DNA of 64,000 bases, from positions 4,356 through 68,355 of the forward strand of contig JBJMGV010000094.1 of assembly GCA_045807725.1 (NCBI GenBank), given 5' to 3'. The notes below the pieces were generated by a model. It did not search any database. It was not told the origin of the DNA and saw only the letters and a program-made list of their open reading frames with translations. A program made the translations under genes and the position numbers. Positions 42,875 to 51,538 of this stretch are shown here, one piece after another. The first letter of the stretch is position 1. Each line of letters starts with the position of its first letter. The stretch comes from DATENM01 sp045807725 (GTDB lineage: Bacteria > Acidobacteriota > Blastocatellia > UBA7656).

Positions 42875-43555
42875 TCAACGCGGGCTTGTCGAAACAGTAG
42901 CGATGGCTTGACCGGCGATGATGCGCTGACCCGCGCGCACGCTGATGACGCGCACGTTGCCTGATGCCGGTGCGCTGACGGCGACGATGGTTTGCGCCGG
43001 CGGCTGCGCCGATGCGTTGCTGCCTGCGGCAACGACAGCGCGAGCCTCTGCTTGCGCGGCGCTGTCGCGGACACGTTGTAGCCGTTCCTGTGCCTGCTGA
43101 TACTGCGACCGCGCCGCATCGAGTTGCGCCTGTGGGGCGGCTCCAGCGGCGACCAGCGGCTCGACGCGCTGCACTTCGACGGCGGCGCGATTGACTTCGG
43201 CTTCGGCGTCGCTGATGTCGCGCTGCGTGCGGCTGACGGCGGCGCGGGCCTGCTCGCCGGCTTGATTCTGATTCATCGAAGACGGCTCGACCGGCACGGC
43301 GATCTCGATGAGCGTCGCGCCTTCATTGACGTTCGTGCCTTCGTTGACCAGCACGCGCTGAACGGTCCCCGACCTCGTCGCCTTAACGACGATGAGATCA
43401 GTTGCCGCGTTTTTATTGGCCGACGAATGACAGCCGTTTGCGATCAACACGCAGGCGAAGACGACGAGAGAGAGCAAACACAAAGGCACAGAAGCACGGA
43501 AGCACGGAGCCATCTCTGTGGCTCTGTGTCTCTGTGCTTCTGTGTGATCTTTCAT
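42875..43555 (-). CDS. HlyD/biotinyl-lipoyl-like lipoprotein, second adaptor-like gene
   Basis: 226 residues from 43555, or 212 from an internal ATG at 43513. 'VPLCLLSLVVFACVLIANGC' looks like a lipoprotein signal with Cys at its end. 'KATRSGTVQRVLVNEGTNVN' and 'SAPASGNVRVISVRAGQRII' are the two lipoyl half-motifs, joined by an alpha hairpin ('AEAEVNRAAVEVQRVEPLVA'). The beta-barrel domain of full adaptors is missing. The first ~14 residues ('MKDHTEAQRHRATE') are coded by an octamer repeat, so the true start is uncertain. It follows the TolC gene by 17 bases. Confidence 0.75.
   Translation of the reverse strand: MKDHTEAQRHRATEMAPCFRASVPLCLLSLVVFACVLIANGCHSSANKNAATDLIVVKATRSGTVQRVLVNEGTNVNEGATLIEIAVPVEPSSMNQNQAGEQARAAVSRTQRDISDAEAEVNRAAVEVQRVEPLVAAGAAPQAQLDAARSQYQQAQERLQRVRDSAAQAEARAVVAAGSNASAQPPAQTIVAVSAPASGNVRVISVRAGQRIIAGQAIATVSTSPR
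43479..43545. repeat. Octamer palindrome (CACGGAAG / CTCTGTGT units)
   Basis: Eight-base units CACAAAGG, CACAGAAG, CACGGAAG, CACGGAGC run from 43479 to 43510; CTCTGTGG, CTCTGTGT, CTCTGTGC, TTCTGTGT follow from 43514 to 43545. The two arrays are imperfect reverse complements with almost no spacer. They overlap the signal-peptide codons of the lipoprotein gene. Confidence 0.8.
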
Positions 43556-43572
43556 TGCCTTTGACTATCGTT

Positions 43573-45726
43573 TCACTGTTGCAGCGTGCTCGTCGCCGGC
43601 GCGCTCTGTTGAAGCTGCGGCGCGTTCGAGTCTTTGAGCACAGTGATGTTGTTGACTTGCAGCGTTGACCCCGTAGCGCGCTGAAAGTCGGCGATGGCTT
43701 TGTTCAAGTCGGTCTGCGCCTGAAGCTCGCGCCCGCGCGCCGCGATCATTTCGGTCTGTCGCTGCAAGACCAGAAACACCGTCGAAAGCCCGGCGCTGAA
43801 GCGACGCTGTTCGCTCGCAAAGGTCTGCTCGGCGGAATCACGCGCCGAGGCCGCCGCTGCCAGTCGCGCTTCGGCAGAGCGTATGGCCTGAATCGTGTTG
43901 CGCACATCCTGCTCAATCGTCTGTTCAACCTGCTGCCGTTGATTGGTGATGCGGCGGCCTTCGGCGAGCGAGCGACCGAGGTTGGCTTCAGCCGTGCGAT
44001 TGCCGACCGGCAACGAAAAGACGATGCCGACGCGCGTCGTCGGAAAATTGAACGTGAACAGATTGGCAAACGATTGACCCGCGCCGCCAACCAGAAAGCC
44101 CGGCAAGCTGCTGCCTGATGTGGTCGGCACGTCGAGCGGCGGCAACCCGGCAGTAGCCGAGAGTTGATTCAAGCGTTCAATGATCGCCGTGTTGCTCGCG
44201 GTGAAGGGATTGAAGCCGCCGGTGATCTGCGTGCCGGCTAAGCCCGCTGCGCTGTACGAAGCGACCAGATCAACTTGCGGGCGCGTCTGGTCGCGGAAGA
44301 ACCGCGTGTTGATGCGGTTGATCTCGGCGCTGGTGGCGACCTGCTCGACTTCGGGTCGATTGGCGAGCGCCGTCGTCACGGCTTGATCGAGCGGCACGCG
44401 CGGCGGATCGAGCGTGACGGGACTGGTCGGCAAGATGGCGCGCGACCACAGCGGCGCGCTGCGGTCGGGCAGCATCAACGCCTTCAGCGCATTCTCGGCC
44501 CGCGTCACCGCTTCTTGCGCGCTGTAGACGTTCTGCTCGAAGGTGGCGACTTGCGTCTGCGCGGCGACAACATCAATCGGCGCGAGCGTGCCTTGCTCGA
44601 CTTGCCGGCGATTGCTTTCAAGCTGCAAGCGCGCCTGCTTGACCGCGTCGATCTGCACTTGCAGGTTGCGCAACGCGAAGACCAGATCCCAATAGGATTG
44701 TTGTACGCGCGTGATGATATCGATGACGCGCTGACGAAACTGCGTGTCTGAAAGCGTCACGTTGCGGCGAGCGATTTCGATCTGGCGGCGGTTCTCGTCA
44801 ATGCCCAGGCCGCGCAACAGCGGCTGCGTGTAGGTCGCCGTCAGCGCCGTCGGGTATTGCGGGTTGAGCGACACGAATTGATTATTCGTCGTCGAGCGCG
44901 CCGCGTTGAAGTCGAGCGCGTAGTTGCCGCCCAGCAGCGGCGAGTTGCCGGTGACGCGAACATCGCCGGTGATTCCTGAAGAAGTCGTCGTGCCATTCGC
45001 GCCGCCGATCAACGATGCGGTCGGCACGGTGCTGCGTTGATAATCCACTTCGGTCTGCAAGCGCGGATCATATACGCCTTGAGCGGCGCGCACGACGAAG
45101 CCGGCCATCTCGACATCGATGCGCGCGATGTTGATGTCTTTGTTGTTCGCCAGCGCCAGCGCGATAGCTTCGTTCAAGGCGAGCGGCGCTTGATCGTTCA
45201 CGTCAACGCCGACGCGCTCGGCGCTCGGCAGCGGACGAATCGGCGCGGTGTAGTTAGGCGCGACCGGCGGCGGCTCGGCGGGCAGTTGTGGAGGAATGAT
45301 TACATTTGACGAGCCGACGTTCTGGCCCGGCGTCGCCGGCACGGTTTGCAAGCCGCCCGGCGTCGCTTGCGCGGGACTGGTTGACGGCGACTGCGGCGCA
45401 GCCGAGGGTTGCGAGTTAGCGGGACTGGTCGGTGGTGATGGTTGCGGCGTCACCGGCTGACCGGGCGCGGGCTGCTGCGGCGTCGTTTGCGCCGGCGTCG
45501 GGTTCTGCGGCGTCGGCTGCGTTGGCGATGACGCAGGCTGCGCCTGCTGTTGCTGCGTTGGTTGTTGTGCTGGCTGTTGCGTTGGTGATTGCTGTGATTG
45601 CGCGACAACAGCGGGCACGATTACATTTGTAATGAATGCCACACACGTCAACATCGCAATGGCTAGTCGGCCATCACGCCGCCTGAAGTGCGTCACCCGC
45701 AGACTAATCTCCCGAAGTCGGATCAT
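43573..45726 (-). CDS. TolC-family outer-membrane efflux channel with long Pro/Gln-rich N-terminal linker
   Basis: 717 residues from the ATG at 45726, which lies inside the end of the pump gene (23-base overlap) after GAGGGGAAAGG. Signal peptide near 'VIVPAVVAQ'. Residues ~45-150 are a Gln/Pro/Ser/Thr-rich low-complexity linker, unusual for the family. The two OEP repeats follow: 'ALNEAIALALANNKDINIAR' to ~430, then 'LDQAVTTALANRPEVEQVAT' onward, ending in a coiled region 'ARLAAAASARDSAEQTFASE'. It is the exit duct of the pump. The C-terminus is Gln/Ala-rich. Confidence 0.92.
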   Translation of the reverse strand: MIRLREISLRVTHFRRRDGRLAIAMLTCVAFITNVIVPAVVAQSQQSPTQQPAQQPTQQQQAQPASSPTQPTPQNPTPAQTTPQQPAPGQPVTPQPSPPTSPANSQPSAAPQSPSTSPAQATPGGLQTVPATPGQNVGSSNVIIPPQLPAEPPPVAPNYTAPIRPLPSAERVGVDVNDQAPLALNEAIALALANNKDINIARIDVEMAGFVVRAAQGVYDPRLQTEVDYQRSTVPTASLIGGANGTTTSSGITGDVRVTGNSPLLGGNYALDFNAARSTTNNQFVSLNPQYPTALTATYTQPLLRGLGIDENRRQIEIARRNVTLSDTQFRQRVIDIITRVQQSYWDLVFALRNLQVQIDAVKQARLQLESNRRQVEQGTLAPIDVVAAQTQVATFEQNVYSAQEAVTRAENALKALMLPDRSAPLWSRAILPTSPVTLDPPRVPLDQAVTTALANRPEVEQVATSAEINRINTRFFRDQTRPQVDLVASYSAAGLAGTQITGGFNPFTASNTAIIERLNQLSATAGLPPLDVPTTSGSSLPGFLVGGAGQSFANLFTFNFPTTRVGIVFSLPVGNRTAEANLGRSLAEGRRITNQRQQVEQTIEQDVRNTIQAIRSAEARLAAAASARDSAEQTFASEQRRFSAGLSTVFLVLQRQTEMIAARGRELQAQTDLNKAIADFQRATGSTLQVNNITVLKDSNAPQLQQSAPATSTLQQ

Positions 45727-48700
45727 ACCTTTCCCCTCTGCTCTTGTTCGCCGTGCGCCCGCGCAAACCGGCGGCGGTCTGCGCGAAGCGGCGGCGCGCA
45801 TAACCGCTCGCGCGGCTGTAACGCTCGCCGATGTAGCGCCACGCCGGCAGTTCTTGCAGGTCTTCAAACAGCGAGTAGAAGACCGGCACGGCGAGTAATG
45901 TCAATACCAGACAGAGCGACTGGCCGCCGACGACCAGCACGCCGATGGAACGGTTCGTGCCCGCGCCCGGCCCACTTGCCAGCACCAGCGGAATCATGCC
46001 GGCGACCAGCGCAATCGTCGTCATCAGAATCGGGCGCAAGCGGTCGCGGTTCGCTTGAATGATGGCGTCGTAGCGCGTCATCCCGCCGGCGCGCAGCCCG
46101 TTCGTGTGGTCGATCTGTAGAATGGCGTTCTTCTTGACGACGCCGAACAGCAGCAGCAACCCGAGTCCTGAAAAGATGTTCACGGTCTGCCCCGTCACCA
46201 GCAGCGATAGGATGCCGAACGGAATCGCCAGCGGCAGCGTCAGCAAAATTGTGATTGGGTGGATGAACGACTCGAACTGCGCCGCCAGCACCATATACAT
46301 AAAGTTGAACGACAGCGCGAAGGCCAGCATAAAGTAGTAGCCCGAACGGCCCAGTTCTTTCGAGCGGCCCGCGACGCCTGACGTGTAACCAGGGTCGAGC
46401 TTCGATTGTTTAACGTAGGCGGTCATCTGATTAATCACCGCCGCCTGCGAGCCGCCCGGCTTGACGTTCGCCGACAGCGTCACCTGCCGTTGACGATTCA
46501 AACGATCAATGGACGAAGGGCCAGTGCCCGGCTCGACGCGCACGAGGTTATCGAGGCTGACCCAGCCGCCTTTGCTCGACGCGACCGTGAGGCGCTGCAA
46601 GCTCTCTGCGCCGACGCGGTATTGACCCGTCGCGCGCACGACCACATCGTATTGGTCGCGGCCTTCGTTGAAGGTCGAAACCTTCTGGCCGGCGACCAGC
46701 GTGTTCAACGCCTGCGCGATGTCGGCGACACGCACGCCGAGGTCGGCGGCGCGCGCTCGATCAATCATAACGCGCAGCTCAGGCTTGCCGGCGATCAGCG
46801 ATGAATCGGCGTCCACCACGTCGGGGATCGATTTCATTTTTTGCAGCAGGTTGTCTGAATACTTTGTCAGCTTATCGAGATCAGGGCCGCTGACGACGAA
46901 CTGCACGTCGGCGTTGCGCTGGCCACCGCCTGAAATCGCCGCCACTTGCTGAACGCTGGTGCGCAGCTCTTTCGGGTACTTGTTCAACAGGTCGCGCGCC
47001 CGCACCATCAACTGATCCTGCGTCAACTGGCGCTTATCGATGTCGGCGAGCTTAACGTAGATCGAGGCCGTGTTGACGACTTGCTGCTGACCGCCGCCGA
47101 TGGTCATCAGCGTGTCGGTGACGCCGGGCAATTGATGAATATCTTTGGCGATGCGCTCGACCACCGTGGTCGTCGCCGCCAGCGTCGCGCCTTCGCCTGT
47201 TCGCACAGAAACCTCGAACTGCGACTGGTCATCGACCGGCAGGAAGTTTTTGCCGACGAACATAAACAGCGGCACGATGCTGAGAATCACAACGCCACAT
47301 AAACCGACGATCACCCAGCGACGCGCGAGCGACCAGTGCAACAGCCACGTGTAGGTGCGATCAATGCGGCTGTAGAAGCGTGACTCTTTGGAATCCTTGT
47401 GCGCTTCGACAGGGTTCGGTTCGACGGCAACAACAGCGTCTTTAGCCTGCGGCGCGTCAGTGGCGAGCGCTTCAGCGGCTTCGCGTCGCTTGATGAGCCG
47501 CGCCGAAAGCATCGGCGTCAGCGTGAACGACACCAGCAGCGAGACGGCAATCGCAAACGACGCCGTCAATCCGAACGACGACATGAAGCGACCGACGATG
47601 CCGCCCATAAAGCCTACGGGGAGGAAGACCGCCAACAGCGATAATGTAGTCGCCATTACAGCGAGGCCGATCTCGCGCGTGCCTTCAATCGCCGCCTGAA
47701 ATGGCGACATGCCTTTCTCTTCGATGAAGCGATAGATGTTTTCCAAAACTACAATCGCATCGTCAATCACGATGCCGACCATCAGCGTCAGCGCCAACAT
47801 CGTGATCTGATTCAGCGTGAAGCCCATCGCCGCCATTAACCCGAAGGTCGCAATGATCGAAGTCGGAATAGCGATGGCGGCGATCATCGTCGAGCGGAAG
47901 TTCCAGAGGAAGAGAAAGACGACGAGCGCCGCAAGCAAGCCGCCTTCGACCAGATGCGTCTTGATCGAGTTGACCGCCGCGCGAATAAAGACCGACTGGT
48001 CGCCGACGATCTGCGTGTGAAAGTCGGGCGGCAGGGTCGGCTGAATCTCGGCCAGCCGTTCCTTGATGCCATCGGCGACGGCGACGGTGTTCTGCCCGGA
48101 CTGTTTGTAAGCAACCAGCGTCACCGCCGGCTGGCCGTTCAAGTAGGCCGCCGTGCGCTGCTCTTCGGCTTCATCGGCGGCGTAACCTATATCACGTAAC
48201 TTGACGGCGTAAGTGCCGCGCGTGGCGACGACGAGATCGTTGAACTGTTCGGGACTGCTGAAGCGGCCCATCGTGCGGACGGTGAACTCGCGCGCACCGG
48301 CATCGACGCGACCGCCGGGCACTTCGACGTTCTGCTGGCGCACGGCGTTGACGACTTCGGTGATCGAGACGTTGAAGGCGCGCATACGGTCGGGGTCAAC
48401 CCAGACGTGAATCTCGCGCTCCTGGCCGCCGACAATCTGCACCTGACCGACGCCGTTGATCGTCTCGATGCGCTGCTTGATCTGCTTATCGGCGATGTCG
48501 GTCACGTCGCGCAGCGAGCGCGGCCCCGACAAAGCAATGCGCAACACAGGCGCGGCGTCGGTGTCGAGCTTTTGAATGACCGGCGCTTCGGCTGTCTCAG
48601 GCAAGTCGGGCAGCGTCAGGTTGACGCGGTCGCGTACCTCCTGCGCCGCCACGTCGGGGTCTTTGTCGAGGATGAAGGTGATGAAGACCTGCGACACGCC

Positions 48701-48961
48701 TTCGACTGAAGTCGAGCGCAACTCGTCTATGCCGCTGATGGTGTTGACGGCAGACTCGATGCGGTCGGTGACTTCGGTTTCGACTTCCTGCGGCGACGCG
48801 CCGGGGTTCGTGACTGTGACCGTAACGACCGGCAGATCGATCTTCGGGAAGAGATCGACGCCGAGCGACGAGAATGAAAAGAGGCCGACCACCACCAGCG
48901 CCAGAACCAGAACGGTGGCGAAGACGGGCCGGCGAACACATATCTCTGCTAACTTCTGCAT
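45704..48961 (-). CDS. RND efflux pump, HAE1 family inner-membrane transporter
   Basis: 1085 residues. 'EICVRRPVFATVLVLALVVV' is the first helix, 'DLFPKIDLPVVTVTVTNPGA' the periplasmic entry, 'LMVGIVIDDAIVVLENIYRF' carries the paired Asp of helix 4, and 'LFGVVKKNAILQIDHTNGLR' the matching second-half motif. An insert of charged and Ala-rich residues lies around 505-540 between helix 6 and the second half ('APQAKDAVVAVEPNPVEAHK'). It exports hydrophobic compounds with the adaptor encoded 29 bases upstream and the TolC encoded by the overlapping next gene. Confidence 0.96.
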   Translation of the reverse strand: MQKLAEICVRRPVFATVLVLALVVVGLFSFSSLGVDLFPKIDLPVVTVTVTNPGASPQEVETEVTDRIESAVNTISGIDELRSTSVEGVSQVFITFILDKDPDVAAQEVRDRVNLTLPDLPETAEAPVIQKLDTDAAPVLRIALSGPRSLRDVTDIADKQIKQRIETINGVGQVQIVGGQEREIHVWVDPDRMRAFNVSITEVVNAVRQQNVEVPGGRVDAGAREFTVRTMGRFSSPEQFNDLVVATRGTYAVKLRDIGYAADEAEEQRTAAYLNGQPAVTLVAYKQSGQNTVAVADGIKERLAEIQPTLPPDFHTQIVGDQSVFIRAAVNSIKTHLVEGGLLAALVVFLFLWNFRSTMIAAIAIPTSIIATFGLMAAMGFTLNQITMLALTLMVGIVIDDAIVVLENIYRFIEEKGMSPFQAAIEGTREIGLAVMATTLSLLAVFLPVGFMGGIVGRFMSSFGLTASFAIAVSLLVSFTLTPMLSARLIKRREAAEALATDAPQAKDAVVAVEPNPVEAHKDSKESRFYSRIDRTYTWLLHWSLARRWVIVGLCGVVILSIVPLFMFVGKNFLPVDDQSQFEVSVRTGEGATLAATTTVVERIAKDIHQLPGVTDTLMTIGGGQQQVVNTASIYVKLADIDKRQLTQDQLMVRARDLLNKYPKELRTSVQQVAAISGGGQRNADVQFVVSGPDLDKLTKYSDNLLQKMKSIPDVVDADSSLIAGKPELRVMIDRARAADLGVRVADIAQALNTLVAGQKVSTFNEGRDQYDVVVRATGQYRVGAESLQRLTVASSKGGWVSLDNLVRVEPGTGPSSIDRLNRQRQVTLSANVKPGGSQAAVINQMTAYVKQSKLDPGYTSGVAGRSKELGRSGYYFMLAFALSFNFMYMVLAAQFESFIHPITILLTLPLAIPFGILSLLVTGQTVNIFSGLGLLLLFGVVKKNAILQIDHTNGLRAGGMTRYDAIIQANRDRLRPILMTTIALVAGMIPLVLASGPGAGTNRSIGVLVVGGQSLCLVLTLLAVPVFYSLFEDLQELPAWRYIGERYSRASGYARRRFAQTAAGLRGRTANKSRGERYDPTSGD

Positions 48962-48990
48962 AACTGAAAACGAAAAAATGAAAACTGATC

Positions 48991-50331
48991 TTATTGCCGC
49001 AGGACGGGCGCGCCATCATAGAGCTGATCGAGGTTGCTTGTGACGACCGTCTCGCCGGCATTCACGCCGCTGATGACGCGCACCAGATCGCCGACGGCTT
49101 CGCCCGACTGCACGACGCGCAGCCGCGCCGCGTTATTGTCAACAACGTAGACGCGTGCCGAGCCGGTCGCCGCGTCATTGATGATTGCCGTGCGCGGCAC
49201 GAAGATGCCCTGGCCGCCGCCCGGCAATTGAATGCGCGCGGTGGCGAACATATTTGAGCGCAGCACATTTCCTGGGTTGCTCATCTGCGCTTCGACCGTG
49301 ATGGTGCGCGAAGCCGGATCAATAGCCGGATCAATCGTCGTTACCTGACCCGTGAAAGGTCGGTCGGGATAAGCCGTCACCGTCGCCGTTACGGTCGCGC
49401 CTACGCGAACGCGCGCGGCTTCGGCTTCCGGTAGTTGCAAACGCAGCTTGATCGGATTGGTCTTGAGCAGCGTCACGACTTTCGACGCGGGCGTAACGTA
49501 TTCGCCGATGGCAACGGGCCGGTCGCTGATGTAGCCGGCAAACGGCGCGCGGATGATCGTGTCGGCGACGGCTTTCTGCGCCAGCGCCGCTTGCGAGCGC
49601 GATGCTTCGAGCGCCGCCTGTGCTTGCGCGATGCCGGCGTTGCTCTGCCGCGCGACGTTGATGGCGACTTCGAGTTGCTGCCGCGCCGCGTTGGCCTGTG
49701 CGCGAGCCGTGTCGGCCTGGGTTCGCGCTTGATCGTAAACGGCGCGCGATACGTCGCCAGTTTCAACCAGGCTGGCATAGCGCCGCGCATTGGTTTCGGC
49801 GAGTCGCGCTTGTGCTTCTGCCGCTTCGTAGTTCTGTCGCGCGGCGCGCACTTCTGGGACATCGCTGGCGCTGAATTGCCCGTTCGGGCCAAGACCAATG
49901 CGCGCCTCGGCCTGCCGCAAAGCAGCGGTGGCCTGACGTTCGGCGGCTTGCGCTTGTTGCAGACGCAAGCGCGCATCACGATCATCGAGCCGCGCGATGA
50001 CGGTCCCGGCAGTCACGAAAGCTCCCGTGTCAATCGGCGTCGCGGCGACCTGACCTGATGCTTGCGGCGCTACGTCCGAAGTTTCATCAGCGATGAAACT
50101 GCCGGTGGCTTGCAGCGTCGCCTCGACCTGTTGGGCGACGACCTGCGCGGTCTCAACAGGAATGGGCGCGGCCCCGTTCGCTTCATTTGTGGTCGCGCTG
50201 GTGGCGGCTGGCTGCGATTTCTCTTCAGAGTTCGAGCGACTGTGCCGGGCAAACAGCAGCACGCCCGTCAGGACAAGGACGCCTGCCGCTATAAAAACGT
50301 ACACCCTGCGAATTTGAAATGGGACGGTCAT
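48991..50331 (-). CDS. RND efflux periplasmic adaptor, first gene of operon
   Basis: 446 residues with a single anchor helix at ~9-27 ('VYVFIAAGVLVLTGVLLFA'). 'TSDVAPQASGQVAATPIDTG' and 'IRAPFAGYISDRPVAIGEYV' are the lipoyl half-domains, with a long Ala/Gln-rich alpha hairpin between (~residues 120-245). Beta-barrel and membrane-proximal domains follow ('GATVTATVTAYPDRPFTGQV'). It links the pump to the TolC channel. Upstream lies a 9+9 base palindrome typical of TetR operators. Confidence 0.94.
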   Translation of the reverse strand: MTVPFQIRRVYVFIAAGVLVLTGVLLFARHSRSNSEEKSQPAATSATTNEANGAAPIPVETAQVVAQQVEATLQATGSFIADETSDVAPQASGQVAATPIDTGAFVTAGTVIARLDDRDARLRLQQAQAAERQATAALRQAEARIGLGPNGQFSASDVPEVRAARQNYEAAEAQARLAETNARRYASLVETGDVSRAVYDQARTQADTARAQANAARQQLEVAINVARQSNAGIAQAQAALEASRSQAALAQKAVADTIIRAPFAGYISDRPVAIGEYVTPASKVVTLLKTNPIKLRLQLPEAEAARVRVGATVTATVTAYPDRPFTGQVTTIDPAIDPASRTITVEAQMSNPGNVLRSNMFATARIQLPGGGQGIFVPRTAIINDAATGSARVYVVDNNAARLRVVQSGEAVGDLVRVISGVNAGETVVTSNLDQLYDGAPVLRQ

Positions 50332-50379
50332 AAATCAGCTATCCTCGTTTTACTGGAGCCACTCTGATGAATTGTGCGC

Positions 50380-50481
50380 TTATGGATTACTCAGCCGCGT
50401 CCCTTCGATGAAGCGTTGCGGAAAGCGCTCGGCGGCTTGATCGTCGTCCAACTTCGATGACGATGAGTTGCAACAGCCGGG
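50380..50481 (-). pseudogene. Possible TetR-type regulator remnant
   Basis: Between the operator-like palindrome and the adaptor gene, the minus strand reads '..SSSSKLDDDQAAERFPQRF' and 'IEGTRLSNP' to a stop at 50380-50382, with a stop only about eleven codons further up. This has the look of a regulator C-terminus whose body is missing. In many pump operons a tetR gene precedes the adaptor. The identification rests on position and texture, not on a conserved motif. Confidence 0.25.
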
Positions 50482-50499
50482 CCATTATCGGTCATTGAG

Positions 50500-50519
50500 A
50501 AGTAAGTGCTCACTTACTT
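50500..50519. promoter_or_regulatory. TetR-type operator palindrome
   Basis: AAGTAAGTG-CT-CACTTACTT, two perfect 9-base arms around a 2-base centre. The size and symmetry are those of TetR/AcrR family operators. It lies between the leftward efflux operon and the rightward gene at 50603, so it could control either. No intact TetR gene is in the window. Confidence 0.6.
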
Positions 50520-50602
50520 AAAATCTAGCGAGATGACCGGCGGGTGTCAACAAGTGGCTACAGCACACGGCGTGCATATCAGGCTGCCGGAGGAGCACAG
50601 AC

Positions 50603-51367
50603 ATGCAGGAATGGTTAGAAGATCGGCTGGCGCGGCTGCGCCGGTTTTTCGACCTCGCGCCGGACGCTGTTCTGCTCAAGAATCAAAGCGCCGTGCCGAA
50701 CATTACCGCGCCTCTCGAAGAGCACCTGGCGCGATTCAATATTGAATGGCACGTCATTCCTGATGCAGATGCCGTTCCATTTGACGAGGCGTACGCGCGC
50801 AAGCTTTACCCGATGTGCGCGCGCAACTTTGCCACGGGCCGCGCGCACACGGCGAGCTGCCGCGCCGCGCTGGCGGCAGGCCACGCGCGACATCAGGGTC
50901 ACGTCATCGGCGTCGAGACGACGCGCAAGCCGCGTTACCTGCCGGGCAATCGTCAGTATTACGGGACAGCGTATGGCTTCGACGCGACGGCTGATCCGTT
51001 CGCGGATTACATCGGGCTGGCGCACTTCGAGTCGGGGACGCGCTTCGGCCACAACTACGCTTCATTGCGCGAATTTCTTAACGTGGTGAGTGCGGATTGG
51101 CGGGAGCGCGAGCGGATGCCGCAAGGCTATCGGCTCACCATCTGTCCGCCGGCGGTGTTCAATCTGGTCGGCACGATATTTCATCAGGAGTGGAGCGAGG
51201 CAGAGACGTTGGAGCTGGGCTTTTACCGCGACGATCACGGCAACGCGAAATGCTACGCCGTCGGCTCGAATGGGCCGGGTGACTTCTCTTACATTCATCA
51301 AAATGAGACGCACTCAGATTGGACGCTGCTCGGCTTTCGCCTCGCGCTAGTGCCGGAAGATAAGTGA
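50603..51367 (+). CDS. Protein of unknown function, divergent from efflux operon
   Basis: 254 residues with GGAGGAG at a good distance before the ATG. No signal peptide or membrane helix is evident, so it is probably cytoplasmic. The sequence has conserved-looking aromatic and charged patches: 'MCARNFATGRAHTASCRAAL', 'GNRQYYGTAYGFDATADPFA', 'GLAHFESGTRFGHNYASLRE', 'CYAVGSNGPGDFSYIHQNET'. Third-position GC is like its neighbours. I do not recognise the family. It shares an upstream region holding the TetR-like operator with the pump genes. Confidence 0.75.
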   Translation: MQEWLEDRLARLRRFFDLAPDAVLLKNQSAVPNITAPLEEHLARFNIEWHVIPDADAVPFDEAYARKLYPMCARNFATGRAHTASCRAALAAGHARHQGHVIGVETTRKPRYLPGNRQYYGTAYGFDATADPFADYIGLAHFESGTRFGHNYASLREFLNVVSADWRERERMPQGYRLTICPPAVFNLVGTIFHQEWSEAETLELGFYRDDHGNAKCYAVGSNGPGDFSYIHQNETHSDWTLLGFRLALVPEDK

Positions 51368-51373
51368 CGCGGG

Positions 51374-51502
51374 GACACGGCGACACGGCGAAGGGGAGAC
51401 GCGGCAACGCGGAGAAAGAGCGACAGGCCGATGGCGACGCGGAGAAAGAGGAGCAGTTCGTTATAGTGTCTTTCCCTCGCCGTGTCGCCGCGTCGCCGCG
51501 TC
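51374..51502. repeat. Octamer palindrome (GACACGGC units)
   Basis: GACACGGC occurs at 51374 and 51382, followed by degenerate copies; GCCGTGTC at 51479 and GCCGCGTC at 51487 and 51495 are the complementary array, with further copies to about 51532. The same GACACGGC pair occurs at 56809. The arrays lie between convergent genes and probably form a long hairpin after both. Confidence 0.75.
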
Positions 51503-51538
51503 GTTTCATCCTCTCGCCGCGTCGCCGCGTTGCGTCAC

